NCBI GenBank assembly: GCA_937908275.1
Contig: CALERA010000427.1
Span: 1-18,200 of the forward strand
Reading direction: 5' to 3'
DNA: 18,200 bases
Source of the DNA: an uncultured Desulfarculaceae bacterium
GTDB lineage: Bacteria; Desulfobacterota; Desulfarculia; Desulfarculales; Desulfarculaceae
Position numbers and translations under genes: made by a program. The notes below the pieces were generated by a model. It did not search any database, was not told the origin of the DNA, and was given only the letters and a program-made list of their open reading frames with translations. This document shows, piece after piece, positions 8,163 to 15,200 of this stretch (position 1 is the stretch's first letter; the number at the start of each line of letters is the position of its first letter).

Positions 8163-8189
8163 GTTCGCCGAACTTCCAGGAGGAGCGCC

Positions 8190-9512
8190 ATGTCCGCCGC
8201 CAAACCCGGTCTTGCCACCCTTTGCCTGCACGCCGGCCAGGAGCCCGATCCCGTCACCGGGGCCCGGGCGGTGCCCATCTACCAGACCACCAGTTTTGTC
8301 TTCAAGGACCCCGACCATGCGGCGGACCTTTTCGCCCTGCGCGCGGCCGGCTTCATCTACACCCGGATCATGAACCCCACCACCCAGGTGCTGGAGGACC
8401 GTCTGGCCGCCATCCACGGCGCGGCCGGAGCCCTGTGCACCAGCAGCGGCATGGCCGCCATCGTCTACGCGGTGCTGGGCATCACCCAGGCCGGGCAGAA
8501 CATCGTCAGCGGGTCGAACCTCTACGGCGGCACCCGGGCGCTGTTCGTCCACACCCTGGCCCGGATGGGCATCGAGGCCCGCTTCGTGGACTCCAGCGAC
8601 CCGGAGAACTTCCTGCGCGCGGCGGACCAGAACACCCGGCTGTTCTTCACCGAGTCCATCGGCAACCCGCGCTGCAACGTGGACGACCTGGAGGGCATCG
8701 GGCGCGCGGCGCAGAGGTGCGGCGTGCCCCTGGTGGTGGACAACACCGTCAGCCCGCCGCCGATGAGCAATCCGCTGGATTACGGCTCGGACATCGTGGT
8801 CTACTCGCTGACCAAGATCATCGGCGGCCACGGGCTGTGCATCGGCGGGGCGGTGGTGGACTCGGGGCGCTTCGACTGGACCGCCGGGAACCGCTGGCCG
8901 GAGATCACCCAGCCCGACCCGGCCTACCACGGGCTGAACTTCCACGAGGCCTTCTGCCGCTACGACCCGGCCGGGGGAGCGGCCCCGGCCTGCCCGGCCT
9001 ACATCCTGAAGCTGCGCCCCGGCCTGATGCGCGACATCGGGGCCGCGCCGGCGCCGATCAACAGCTTCCTGATCCTGCAAGGCCTGGAGACCCTGCCCCT
9101 CAGGGCCAAGGCCCACTGCGACAACGCGCAAAAGGTGGCCGAGTTCCTGGCCGGCCATCCGGCCGTGACCTGGGTCAACTTCGCCGGCCTGCCGGGCCAT
9201 CCCGACCGCGAACGGGCAAGGCAGTATTTCCCCCTGGGACCCAGCGCGGTCTTTGGCTTCGGCATCAAGGGCGGGCGGCCGGCGGGGCGGAAATTCATCG
9301 AGTCGGTCAGGCTCTGCTCCCACCTGGCCAACATCCTGGACGCCAAGACCCTGGTCATCCACCCCGCCACCACCACCCACAGCCAACTGGGGCCGGAGGA
9401 GCTGGCCGCGGCCGGGGTGAGCGAGGACCTGGTGCGGATCTCGGTGGGCATCGAGGACGCGGCCGACATCATCGCCGACCTGGACCAGGCCCTGGCCGTC
9501 AGCCAGGCCTAG
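8190..9512 (+). CDS. metY: O-acetyl-L-homoserine sulfhydrylase (PLP-dependent, MetY/CysD type)
   Basis: The enzyme makes L-homocysteine (and acetate) from O-acetylhomoserine and sulfide, direct sulfhydrylation for methionine synthesis. The 440-residue protein belongs to the Cys/Met-metabolism PLP family. It has the opening LHAGQEPDPVTGARAVPIYQ, a YTRIMNPTTQVLE substrate-site segment, the phosphate-binding SSGMAA, the Asp of VVDNT and the Schiff-base lysine in YSLTKIIGGHG. The length (about 430-440) and the PAYHGLNFHE region favour MetY over the shorter (about 380-400) cystathionine synthases and lyases. The start at 8190 is fixed by AGGAGG, six bases upstream; an in-frame extension to 8067 would run through the repeat region and is rejected. 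Cysteine or a homoserine ester of another type as the preferred product or donor cannot be excluded. It converges with the TPR gene. Confidence 0.93.
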   Translation: MSAAKPGLATLCLHAGQEPDPVTGARAVPIYQTTSFVFKDPDHAADLFALRAAGFIYTRIMNPTTQVLEDRLAAIHGAAGALCTSSGMAAIVYAVLGITQAGQNIVSGSNLYGGTRALFVHTLARMGIEARFVDSSDPENFLRAADQNTRLFFTESIGNPRCNVDDLEGIGRAAQRCGVPLVVDNTVSPPPMSNPLDYGSDIVVYSLTKIIGGHGLCIGGAVVDSGRFDWTAGNRWPEITQPDPAYHGLNFHEAFCRYDPAGGAAPACPAYILKLRPGLMRDIGAAPAPINSFLILQGLETLPLRAKAHCDNAQKVAEFLAGHPAVTWVNFAGLPGHPDRERARQYFPLGPSAVFGFGIKGGRPAGRKFIESVRLCSHLANILDAKTLVIHPATTTHSQLGPEELAAAGVSEDLVRISVGIEDAADIIADLDQALAVSQA

Positions 9513-9551
9513 GGCGGAGACGGGGGCGGCGGGAGGGAAGGCGCGCGGGGT

Positions 9552-11642
9552 CTAGAAGCGGGCGAAGTCCACTCCGGAGAGCTTGGCCTTGACCTCGCGG
9601 GCCAGGTTGGCCAGGGTGGCGTCGTCCCAGGCCCGGGCGTCGTTGGCCAGGCCGGGGTCGGCCAGCAGGGCCTCGGTCAGGGACTTGGCCGCCAGGGCCT
9701 GGTCGGCGTTCTCCAGGGCCGCCATCACCGCAGCCAGGCGGGGGTCCATGGCGGGCAGGTCCGGCTGGTGTTTATTGGCCAACACCGCCAGGATCCGGCC
9801 CAGGGCCTGCAGGCGGGGCTGGGGATGCCCGGCCAGGCGGGGGTGGACGCGGTTGACGAAATCGGCCACCGGCTGGCTGGCGTGGCGGTCGAAGCAGAGG
9901 AAGAACGAGCGCTGGCTCTGGGCCAGGTTCAGCATAAGGTTCAGGGCTTCTTTTTCCTTGCCCTGGGCCAGCAGGGTCTCCAGCTCCAGGGTGGTGGCCT
10001 GGCAGGCCTGGTCCTCCAGCGAGGGTCCGGCCGCGGCGGCGCAGGCGCTGGAGACCAGGTGGGTGGCCCTTTCCAGGGCGGAGCGGATCACCCGGTTGGC
10101 GTAGAAGTTGCGGTCCTGGGGCAGGTAGGGGTCCACGTAGATGGCCTCCACCGCCGTGGCCGCCGCCTGGTCGGCCGCCGCCTGGGCCCGGGAGGGATCG
10201 CCGGCCGGACCGGACAGCTCCCGGGCCTTGGCCGCCAGGGCCACCGCCAGGTTGAACTTGACCACGCCCTTGAAGCTGGGGTTCAGGGCCAGGAGCTTCT
10301 GGTAGACCCCCAAGGCCTCGTCCAGGCGACCGGCCTTGCGCAACTGGGTGCCCAGGAAATTGAGGTTCTGGCAGGCCTTCTGGTGCTGGCGCGGGTCCTC
10401 GGCCGCCTGGAGCCACAGGCGCAGGGCCTTGGGGAGATCGCCCTGCTGATAGGCCAGCAGACCGAATTGGACCAGGAAGCGTTGGGTGGTCTCCTCGTCG
10501 CCCTGGAGCTTGGTCTGCACCGCCTCCTGGGCCATGGTCAGCAGCTTGAGCACCAGGGGATGGCCGGCGCCCAGGGTCTCGGCCAGGTCCTGGGAGAGGA
10601 TCTTGTCCACCACCGTGGCGGTGGCCTGGCGGCGGGCCTCGGCCCGGGCCTGGGGGTTGGCGTCCACCAACACCACCTGCTCGGCCTTGACCAGGGCCTG
10701 GGCGAAGTTGTCCTCCACCTCCCGGAGGTAGTCATCGATCTGGCCCGGCTTGACCGGGCCGCCGCCGTTGCCCTGCTGGCGCAACAGCTCCCCCACCTGG
10801 GCCAGGCGCAGCAGGGCCACCTCCTGGTTGGGCAGGGGCGAGCGGGCCGAGACCGCCTCGGCGTCGCGGAACATCTGCAGGGCCGGGGGATAGCGCCGCA
10901 GCTTGACCAGCAGGCGGCCGCCCTCCAGGTAGGCCTCGGGCTGGGTTGGCAGGGCCTTGATCGCCTCCTGGCACAGGGCCACGGCCTGGTCGTAGTCGCC
11001 GGATTCCTTCAGGGCCTCCACCTGGGCCATCAGATCCTCGGCCTTGGCCCGGCGCTGGGCCAGCTCCTCGGCGTTCTTGTACTCCTTCATCTCGGCCAGC
11101 TTGTGGTCGTGGAACAGGAAGTACTCGGCCAGGTACTCGCCCAGCTCGTCCACCCGCTCCGACAGGCGCTCCTCGTAGTCGGTGTTCAGGGGCTGCACCC
11201 GCAGCATGAACACCCCCTGGATGCCGAAGGGATAGAGGTCCTGCACCGCCCGCTGGCGGATGTCGCTGTCCTGGGCGTAGGTGAAGACCGGCACGCAGCG
11301 GCTCATCAGCTCAAACGGATTGCGCACCGCCTTCCCGGTCTGCTTCCAGACCCCGCCGTAGAAGTCCGGCAGGTCCAGGTCGTGGTAGGTCAGGCCGGCG
11401 GCGGTCTTGTTGGCCTTGAGGGGATGGTTGACCAGGATCAGGCCGTCGAAGGTCTTCAGCTCGTTGTGGAGCTGCTGCATGGCCGGGAAATAGCGCGGAT
11501 TGACCTCCACCTGGCTGATGTCGGCGAAGCGCAGGACGGCCAGGGCGTCCTCCAACTGCTGGCGCAGGGAGCGGTCGGCCACGAACAGGCGCAGCGGCTT
11601 GCTCAGGAATGGCTTCAGGGCTTCGGGGACCGAGGGGCGCAT
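9552..11642 (-). CDS. TPR-repeat protein with receiver-like N-terminal domain
   Basis: This 696-residue soluble protein has no signal peptide or membrane helix. Residues about 15-150 (LRLFVADRSLRQQLEDALAV..., FDGLILVNHPL) have the alternating strand/helix look of a CheY-like fold but lack a clear phospho-acceptor Asp and Lys set, so the resemblance is weak. A charged, coiled-coil-like segment (about 150-200) follows. TPR motifs are visible at about 200-270 (LKESGDYDQAVALCQEAIKA) and about 400-470 (AGRLDEALGVYQKLLALNPS), with a long helical, Ala/Leu-rich C-terminal half. Such proteins usually scaffold complexes; no specific partner or process can be assigned. A stop codon lies 15 bases upstream of the ATG, so the start cannot move up, yet no good Shine-Dalgarno site is seen. 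A promoter is visible about 90 bases upstream. The gene stands alone between metY (convergent) and gyrB (same strand, 229-base gap with a terminator). Confidence 0.85.
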   Translation of the reverse strand: MRPSVPEALKPFLSKPLRLFVADRSLRQQLEDALAVLRFADISQVEVNPRYFPAMQQLHNELKTFDGLILVNHPLKANKTAAGLTYHDLDLPDFYGGVWKQTGKAVRNPFELMSRCVPVFTYAQDSDIRQRAVQDLYPFGIQGVFMLRVQPLNTDYEERLSERVDELGEYLAEYFLFHDHKLAEMKEYKNAEELAQRRAKAEDLMAQVEALKESGDYDQAVALCQEAIKALPTQPEAYLEGGRLLVKLRRYPPALQMFRDAEAVSARSPLPNQEVALLRLAQVGELLRQQGNGGGPVKPGQIDDYLREVEDNFAQALVKAEQVVLVDANPQARAEARRQATATVVDKILSQDLAETLGAGHPLVLKLLTMAQEAVQTKLQGDEETTQRFLVQFGLLAYQQGDLPKALRLWLQAAEDPRQHQKACQNLNFLGTQLRKAGRLDEALGVYQKLLALNPSFKGVVKFNLAVALAAKARELSGPAGDPSRAQAAADQAAATAVEAIYVDPYLPQDRNFYANRVIRSALERATHLVSSACAAAAGPSLEDQACQATTLELETLLAQGKEKEALNLMLNLAQSQRSFFLCFDRHASQPVADFVNRVHPRLAGHPQPRLQALGRILAVLANKHQPDLPAMDPRLAAVMAALENADQALAAKSLTEALLADPGLANDARAWDDATLANLAREVKAKLSGVDFARF

Positions 11643-11729
11643 GGCTAGCCCGGGTTAATGGTTAGGGGGCGGGCACGGGGCATGGCGGCCAGGGGCTCAC
11701 AGGACACAGTATCGTCACAAGCCCATCAG

Positions 11730-11758
11730 ATCATAAGGCATTTTTCTAGAAAAACCAA
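11730..11758 (-). promoter_or_regulatory. Probable sigma-70-type promoter of the TPR gene, with palindrome in the spacer
   Basis: On the minus strand TTGGTT (11758-11753) and TATGAT (11735-11730) are separated by 17 bases; the -10 matches five of six consensus positions. A perfect 14-bp palindrome, TTTTTCTAGAAAAA (11741-11754), fills most of the spacer and could be an operator. The region is clearly more AT-rich than its surroundings. Confidence 0.45.
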
Positions 11759-11817
11759 GGTAACCGTCGGGTTGGGCCCTGAAATGCCGCCTGGTCCGGC
11801 CGGACCCCTCAACAAAA

Positions 11818-11845
11818 AGGCCCCCGGCCGGGGGGCCGGGGGCCT
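11818..11845 (-). terminator. Rho-independent terminator of gyrB
   Basis: A 12-bp perfect stem, 11818-11829 with 11834-11845 (arms GGCCCCCGGCC and GGCCGGGGGCC plus one A-T pair), has a four-base loop. On the minus strand it continues into TTTTTGTT. It lies 26 bases after the gyrB stop codon. Confidence 0.85.
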
Positions 11846-11871
11846 GGGAGCGCCTTAAGGGCGCGTGGGAT

Positions 11872-14262
11872 CTAGATGTCCAGGGTGCGCACGTCCAGGG
11901 CGTTTTCGATGATGAAATCGCGCCGGGGCTCCACCTCGTCGCCCATCAGGGTGGTGAACATCTCGTCGGCCTTGAGCATGTCCTCCACCTTGACCTGGAG
12001 CAGGGTGCGGGCCTCGGGGTTCATGGTGGTGGCCCAGAGCTGCTCGGGGTTCATCTCGCCCAGGCCCTTGTAGCGCTGGATGCCCAGGCCCTTGGCCCCG
12101 GCCTCGTCCAGGAGCGAGAGCAGGGTCTCGGCGTCCGGGGCCTCCTGCTTGCCGCCGTTCTTGCGCAGGGTGAAGGGCCCCTGCTGGCTGCCGGCCAGCT
12201 GGTCGTGCAGGACGGCCAGGCGGGCGTAGTCCGCGCTGCTGACCAGGGTCCAGGAGAGGCTGGTGCAGACGTTGGTGTCGCCCTGGCAGGTGACCGACAG
12301 CTCGTGCAGGCTGTGCTCCTCGTCCAGCTTGACCTCGTCCACCAGCAGGCCCTGGTCGGTCAAGAACTGGGTCAGGTCGCCCACCTTGGCCGGGTCGGCG
12401 AACCAGTTGCGGGTGCGCACCCGGGCCTTGAGCAGGGCCTCCACCGCCGGGGTGGGATAGCCGCGCAGCTTCAGGCGGTTCAGGCCCTCCAGGTAGGAGC
12501 CCAACTGGTCCAGGTGCTTGATCAGGCGCGCGCCGGTCAGGGTCTGCTCGGTGACCGGGATCTCCAGGGTCAGCTCGGCGCAGGCCCGCTCCATCAGGAG
12601 CTTGCGCATGGCCGCCTCGTCCTTGATGTAGCTTTCCTTCTTGCCGTCCACCACCCGGAACAGGGGCGGCTGGGCGATGTAGAGATAGCCCTTCTCCACC
12701 AGGTCGCGCATCTGGCGGAAGAAGAAGGTGAGCAGCAGGGTGCGGATATGGCTGCCGTCCACGTCGGCGTCGGTCATGACGATGATCTTGTGGTAGCGCA
12801 GCTTGCCAAGATCAAAATCGCCCTCGCCGATGCCGGTGCCCAAGGCGGTGATCATGGTGCGGATCTCGGCGTTCTCCAGCATCTTGTGGAAGCGGGCCTT
12901 CTCCACGTTGAGGATCTTGCCGCGCAGGGGCAGGATGGCCTGGAAGCGGCGGTCGCGGGCCTGCTTGGCGCTGCCGCCGGCGCTCTCGCCCTCCACCAGG
13001 TAGACCTCGCAGGAGGCGGGGTCGCGCTCGGAGCAGTCGGCCAGCTTGCCGGGCAGGCTGTGCTCGGCCAAGACGCCCTTGCGGCGCACCAGCTCGCGCG
13101 CCTTCTTGGCCGCCTCCCGGGCCCGGGCCGCCTCGGTGACCTTTTCCACGATGCGCTTGGCCACCGAGGGGTTTTCCTCGAAGTAGACCCCGAGCTGCTC
13201 GCCCACGATCTGCTCCACCAGGCCCTTGACCTCGGAGTTGCCCAGCTTCATCTTGGTCTGGCCCTCGAACTGGGGCTGGGGCAGCTTGACGCTGATCACC
13301 GCCACCATGCCCTCGCGGGTGTCGTCGCCGCTGGGCAGGGCCTTGACCAGCTTGGGGAAGTTCTTGGTGATGTAGTTGTTGAGGGTGCGGGTGAGCGCGG
13401 CCTTGAAGCCGGTCATGTGGGTGCCGCCCTCGCGGGTGTTGATGTTGTTGGCGAAACTGAACAGGCGCTCGTTGTAGGAGTCGGTGTAGCGCAGGGCGAT
13501 CTCGGCCTGGACCAGGTCGCGCTCGCCGGAGAGGTAGATCGGTTTGGGGTGCAGGGGCTGGCTCTTGCGGCTGATGTAGTCCACGAACTCGCTGATGCCG
13601 CCCTTGTAGAAGAAGCTCTGGCTCTTGTCGCTGCGCTCGTCGGTGATGTCGATGGCCAGGCCGCGGTTGAGGAAGGAAAGCTCGCGCAGGCGCTGGGCCA
13701 GGATGTCGAAGGAGTACTCGGTGGTCTCGAAGATCTGGGGGTCGGCCAGGAAGGTGACCTTGGTGCCGGTCTTCTTGGCCTTGCCGATCTCCTCCAACTG
13801 GCCGACGGGCTTGCCGCGCTCGTAGCGCTGGTAGTAGACCTTGCCGTCGCGGCTGATCTCCACCTCCAGCCAGACGCTGAGCGCGTTGACCACGCTGACG
13901 CCCACGCCGTGCAGGCCGCCGGCCACCTTGTAGGCCTTGTCGTCGAACTTGCCGCCGGCGTGCAGCTTGGTCATGACCACCTGGACGGCGGGGACCTTCT
14001 CGGTGGCGTGGATGTCCACCGGGATGCCGCGGCCGTCGTCCATCACGCTGACCGAGTTGTCGGCGTGGATGACCACGTTGACCGTGGTGCAGTAGCCGGC
14101 CATGGCCTCGTCGACGGAGTTGTCCACCACCTCGTAGACCAGGTGGTGCAGACCGTCGGAGCCGGTGGAGCCGATGTACATGGCCGGACGCTTGCGAACC
14201 GCGTCCAAGCCTTCGAGAACCTTGATTTTATCCGCAGTGTAGCCGCTGGTCTCGCCGCTCAT
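11872..14262 (-). CDS. gyrB: DNA gyrase subunit B
   Basis: This is the ATPase subunit of DNA gyrase, which introduces negative supercoils with GyrA. The 796-residue protein has the GHKL ATPase site: Glu44 and Asn48 in YEVVDNSVDEA, DDGRGIPVD (75-83) and GGLHGVG (115-121). The transducer domain (about 220-390) follows, then Toprim with EGESAGG (424-430) and DADVDG (498-503). The tail QRYKGLGEMN...ALDVRTLDI is GyrB-typical. The roughly 165-residue insert within the C-terminal half, as in E. coli and other Gram-negatives, is present, so length is normal (E. coli 804). The frame is open to a TTG at 14289, but the ATG at 14262 has TAGGA six bases upstream and matches family N-termini, so it is preferred. 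The gene is monocistronic, with its own promoter and terminator, and is not beside dnaN/recF. Confidence 0.97.
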   Translation of the reverse strand: MSGETSGYTADKIKVLEGLDAVRKRPAMYIGSTGSDGLHHLVYEVVDNSVDEAMAGYCTTVNVVIHADNSVSVMDDGRGIPVDIHATEKVPAVQVVMTKLHAGGKFDDKAYKVAGGLHGVGVSVVNALSVWLEVEISRDGKVYYQRYERGKPVGQLEEIGKAKKTGTKVTFLADPQIFETTEYSFDILAQRLRELSFLNRGLAIDITDERSDKSQSFFYKGGISEFVDYISRKSQPLHPKPIYLSGERDLVQAEIALRYTDSYNERLFSFANNINTREGGTHMTGFKAALTRTLNNYITKNFPKLVKALPSGDDTREGMVAVISVKLPQPQFEGQTKMKLGNSEVKGLVEQIVGEQLGVYFEENPSVAKRIVEKVTEAARAREAAKKARELVRRKGVLAEHSLPGKLADCSERDPASCEVYLVEGESAGGSAKQARDRRFQAILPLRGKILNVEKARFHKMLENAEIRTMITALGTGIGEGDFDLGKLRYHKIIVMTDADVDGSHIRTLLLTFFFRQMRDLVEKGYLYIAQPPLFRVVDGKKESYIKDEAAMRKLLMERACAELTLEIPVTEQTLTGARLIKHLDQLGSYLEGLNRLKLRGYPTPAVEALLKARVRTRNWFADPAKVGDLTQFLTDQGLLVDEVKLDEEHSLHELSVTCQGDTNVCTSLSWTLVSSADYARLAVLHDQLAGSQQGPFTLRKNGGKQEAPDAETLLSLLDEAGAKGLGIQRYKGLGEMNPEQLWATTMNPEARTLLQVKVEDMLKADEMFTTLMGDEVEPRRDFIIENALDVRTLDI

Positions 14263-14298
14263 TTCCCGTCCTAGGTTGGGGTGGGCCAAAACGTTGTA

Positions 14299-14335
14299 AT
14301 TATGACATATCTTGCCAATTTTACAAGATATATGT
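14299..14335 (-). promoter_or_regulatory. gyrB promoter region with inverted repeat
   Basis: On the minus strand TTGTAA (14326-14321) and CATAAT (14304-14299) lie 16 bases apart, about 37 bases before the gyrB start; the -10 matches five of six positions. Overlapping them is an inverted repeat, ACATATCTTG (14305-14314) with CAAGATATATGT (14324-14335; two extra bases in one arm). This could be a repressor or supercoiling-sensitive element. The stretch is far more AT-rich than the rest of the window. Confidence 0.45.
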
Positions 14336-15149
14336 TGCCTTTTACCCCTTTCACCAGGAGGTTCGCGGGCCTGGAGGAAGGCCGGTCAGCGCTTCACAGG
14401 GCTGGGTTTGTAGGGGAGGAACCGGAAAAGCGCGGTTGTTTAGAGCTAAACTTCAGGCGATGGCTCGACTTGTATCAGGCCTAATGTTTGGCGAGTGCAA
14501 TTCTATGGCCTGGCCGGGCTGACAACAGACACCCGCTCCCAAAACTGGGAAAAAGAAGGACTGGCGCTATAAACTTCGGCCTGTTTTCCAACTAGATTCT
14601 GACAGGGATAAGCACCTGATCCGCGGGTATCATCCTGACTAGGCAGGGTCGGACAGGGGGAGCCTGGAGCGGGGAAGGGCGGGGAGGATGAACGCTGGAG
14701 GTGGGAAATTGGGGAGACCTGTCCGGCCCCCATCCACCGGCTGGGAGCCTGCTTCGAGAGGGTAGGGCACAGCCAGCGAGAGGCGTCGGCGGCGGTTGCC
14801 GGGATTGTTTGCCCCCTATAAAACACAAAACTAGGATAAACCGAGGTAATAGCGGCTAGAGATCCAAGGCCCGGGAGATGAGCCGAGGCCAGGGGCGACC
14901 CGGTGGTGCACAGAAAAACCCGGCTTGGCCGGAGGCGTAAACCGGGGGAGTCTGGGGGGAGTTGCGGGCTGCGGCATGGCGGGGGATAATATTTAGACCG
15001 GCCTGGGATTTGGCGGCTGGTCGCCGCAAGCGACCCCAAAAAACCAAGCCAAGAAATTAATTCATAAATTGTGAGCCGGGTTCAGCAAGCTCGCTATTCA
15101 TGCTCAGTCCCAACCTGACCCGCTCACATTCGCCCTTTTGGGAGGGGGT
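14336..15149. other. Gene-free region between gyrB and rimO
   Basis: No convincing protein gene is present. The longest frame (minus strand, 14503-15039) is Ser/Pro-rich, has no ribosome site and no recognisable domain. Codon use here differs from the neighbours. The plus strand is purine-rich. There is a 12-bp imperfect stem (14646-14657 with 14718-14729, one G-U) enclosing 60 bases, a 6-bp hairpin GGTCGC-CGCAA-GCGACC (15019-15035), and small hairpins near 14440 and 14540. An unrecognised structured RNA or a decayed sequence are both possible. Confidence 0.4.
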
Positions 15150-15189
15150 GTGGTGGAGCCTTTTGGGGGCGCCTAAAAGGCTCCACCAC
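15150..15189 (+). promoter_or_regulatory. Long perfect hairpin immediately upstream of rimO
   Basis: GTGGTGGAGCCTTTT (15150-15164) and AAAAGGCTCCACCAC (15175-15189) are perfect 15-base inverted repeats. The loop can add three more pairs (one G-U), giving about 18 bp. The hairpin ends 11 bases before the rimO ATG, leaving only GAAAGATTAAA, a weak ribosome site, between them. There is no U-tract after it on either strand, so it is unlikely to be an ordinary terminator. A leader hairpin controlling rimO translation or an operator dyad are the plausible roles. Confidence 0.5.
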
Positions 15190-15200
15190 GAAAGATTAAA

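Larger units (their letters stand above)
6950..8189. other. Gene-free, repeat-rich intergenic region
   Basis: No open frame in these 1.24 kb looks like a protein gene: the available ones overlap on many frames, are Arg/Pro/Gly-rich, and lack ribosome sites. Instead the region holds two GC hairpins, a perfect 20-bp palindrome, two arms of a dispersed interspersed repeat, and a diverged 90-bp duplication containing 33-bp palindromic units just before metY. About 7500-7800 is simply very G+C-rich with strong codon-like bias but no recognisable product. Confidence 0.6.

Noticed and set aside
8067..8189. N-terminal extension of the sulfhydrylase from the upstream in-frame start
   Set aside because: It would translate the repeat and leader region; the ATG at 8190 has a perfect AGGAGG site and matches family N-termini.
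14263..14289. gyrB start at the TTG 27 bases upstream
   Set aside because: There is no ribosome site before it, while ATG 14262 has TAGGA at six bases and gives the typical GyrB N-terminus.
14368..14936. RNase P RNA in the gyrB-rimO gap (GGAGGAAGGCCGG and GCACAGAAAAACCCGGC recall its conserved blocks)
   Set aside because: The universal GAGGAAAGUC block and the other conserved core motifs are missing and the spacing is too long. A covariance scan would settle it.
14503..15039. A 178-residue minus-strand open frame as a protein gene
   Set aside because: It is Ser/Pro-rich with no domain, no ribosome site and no codon pattern like the neighbours; it overlaps other empty frames.
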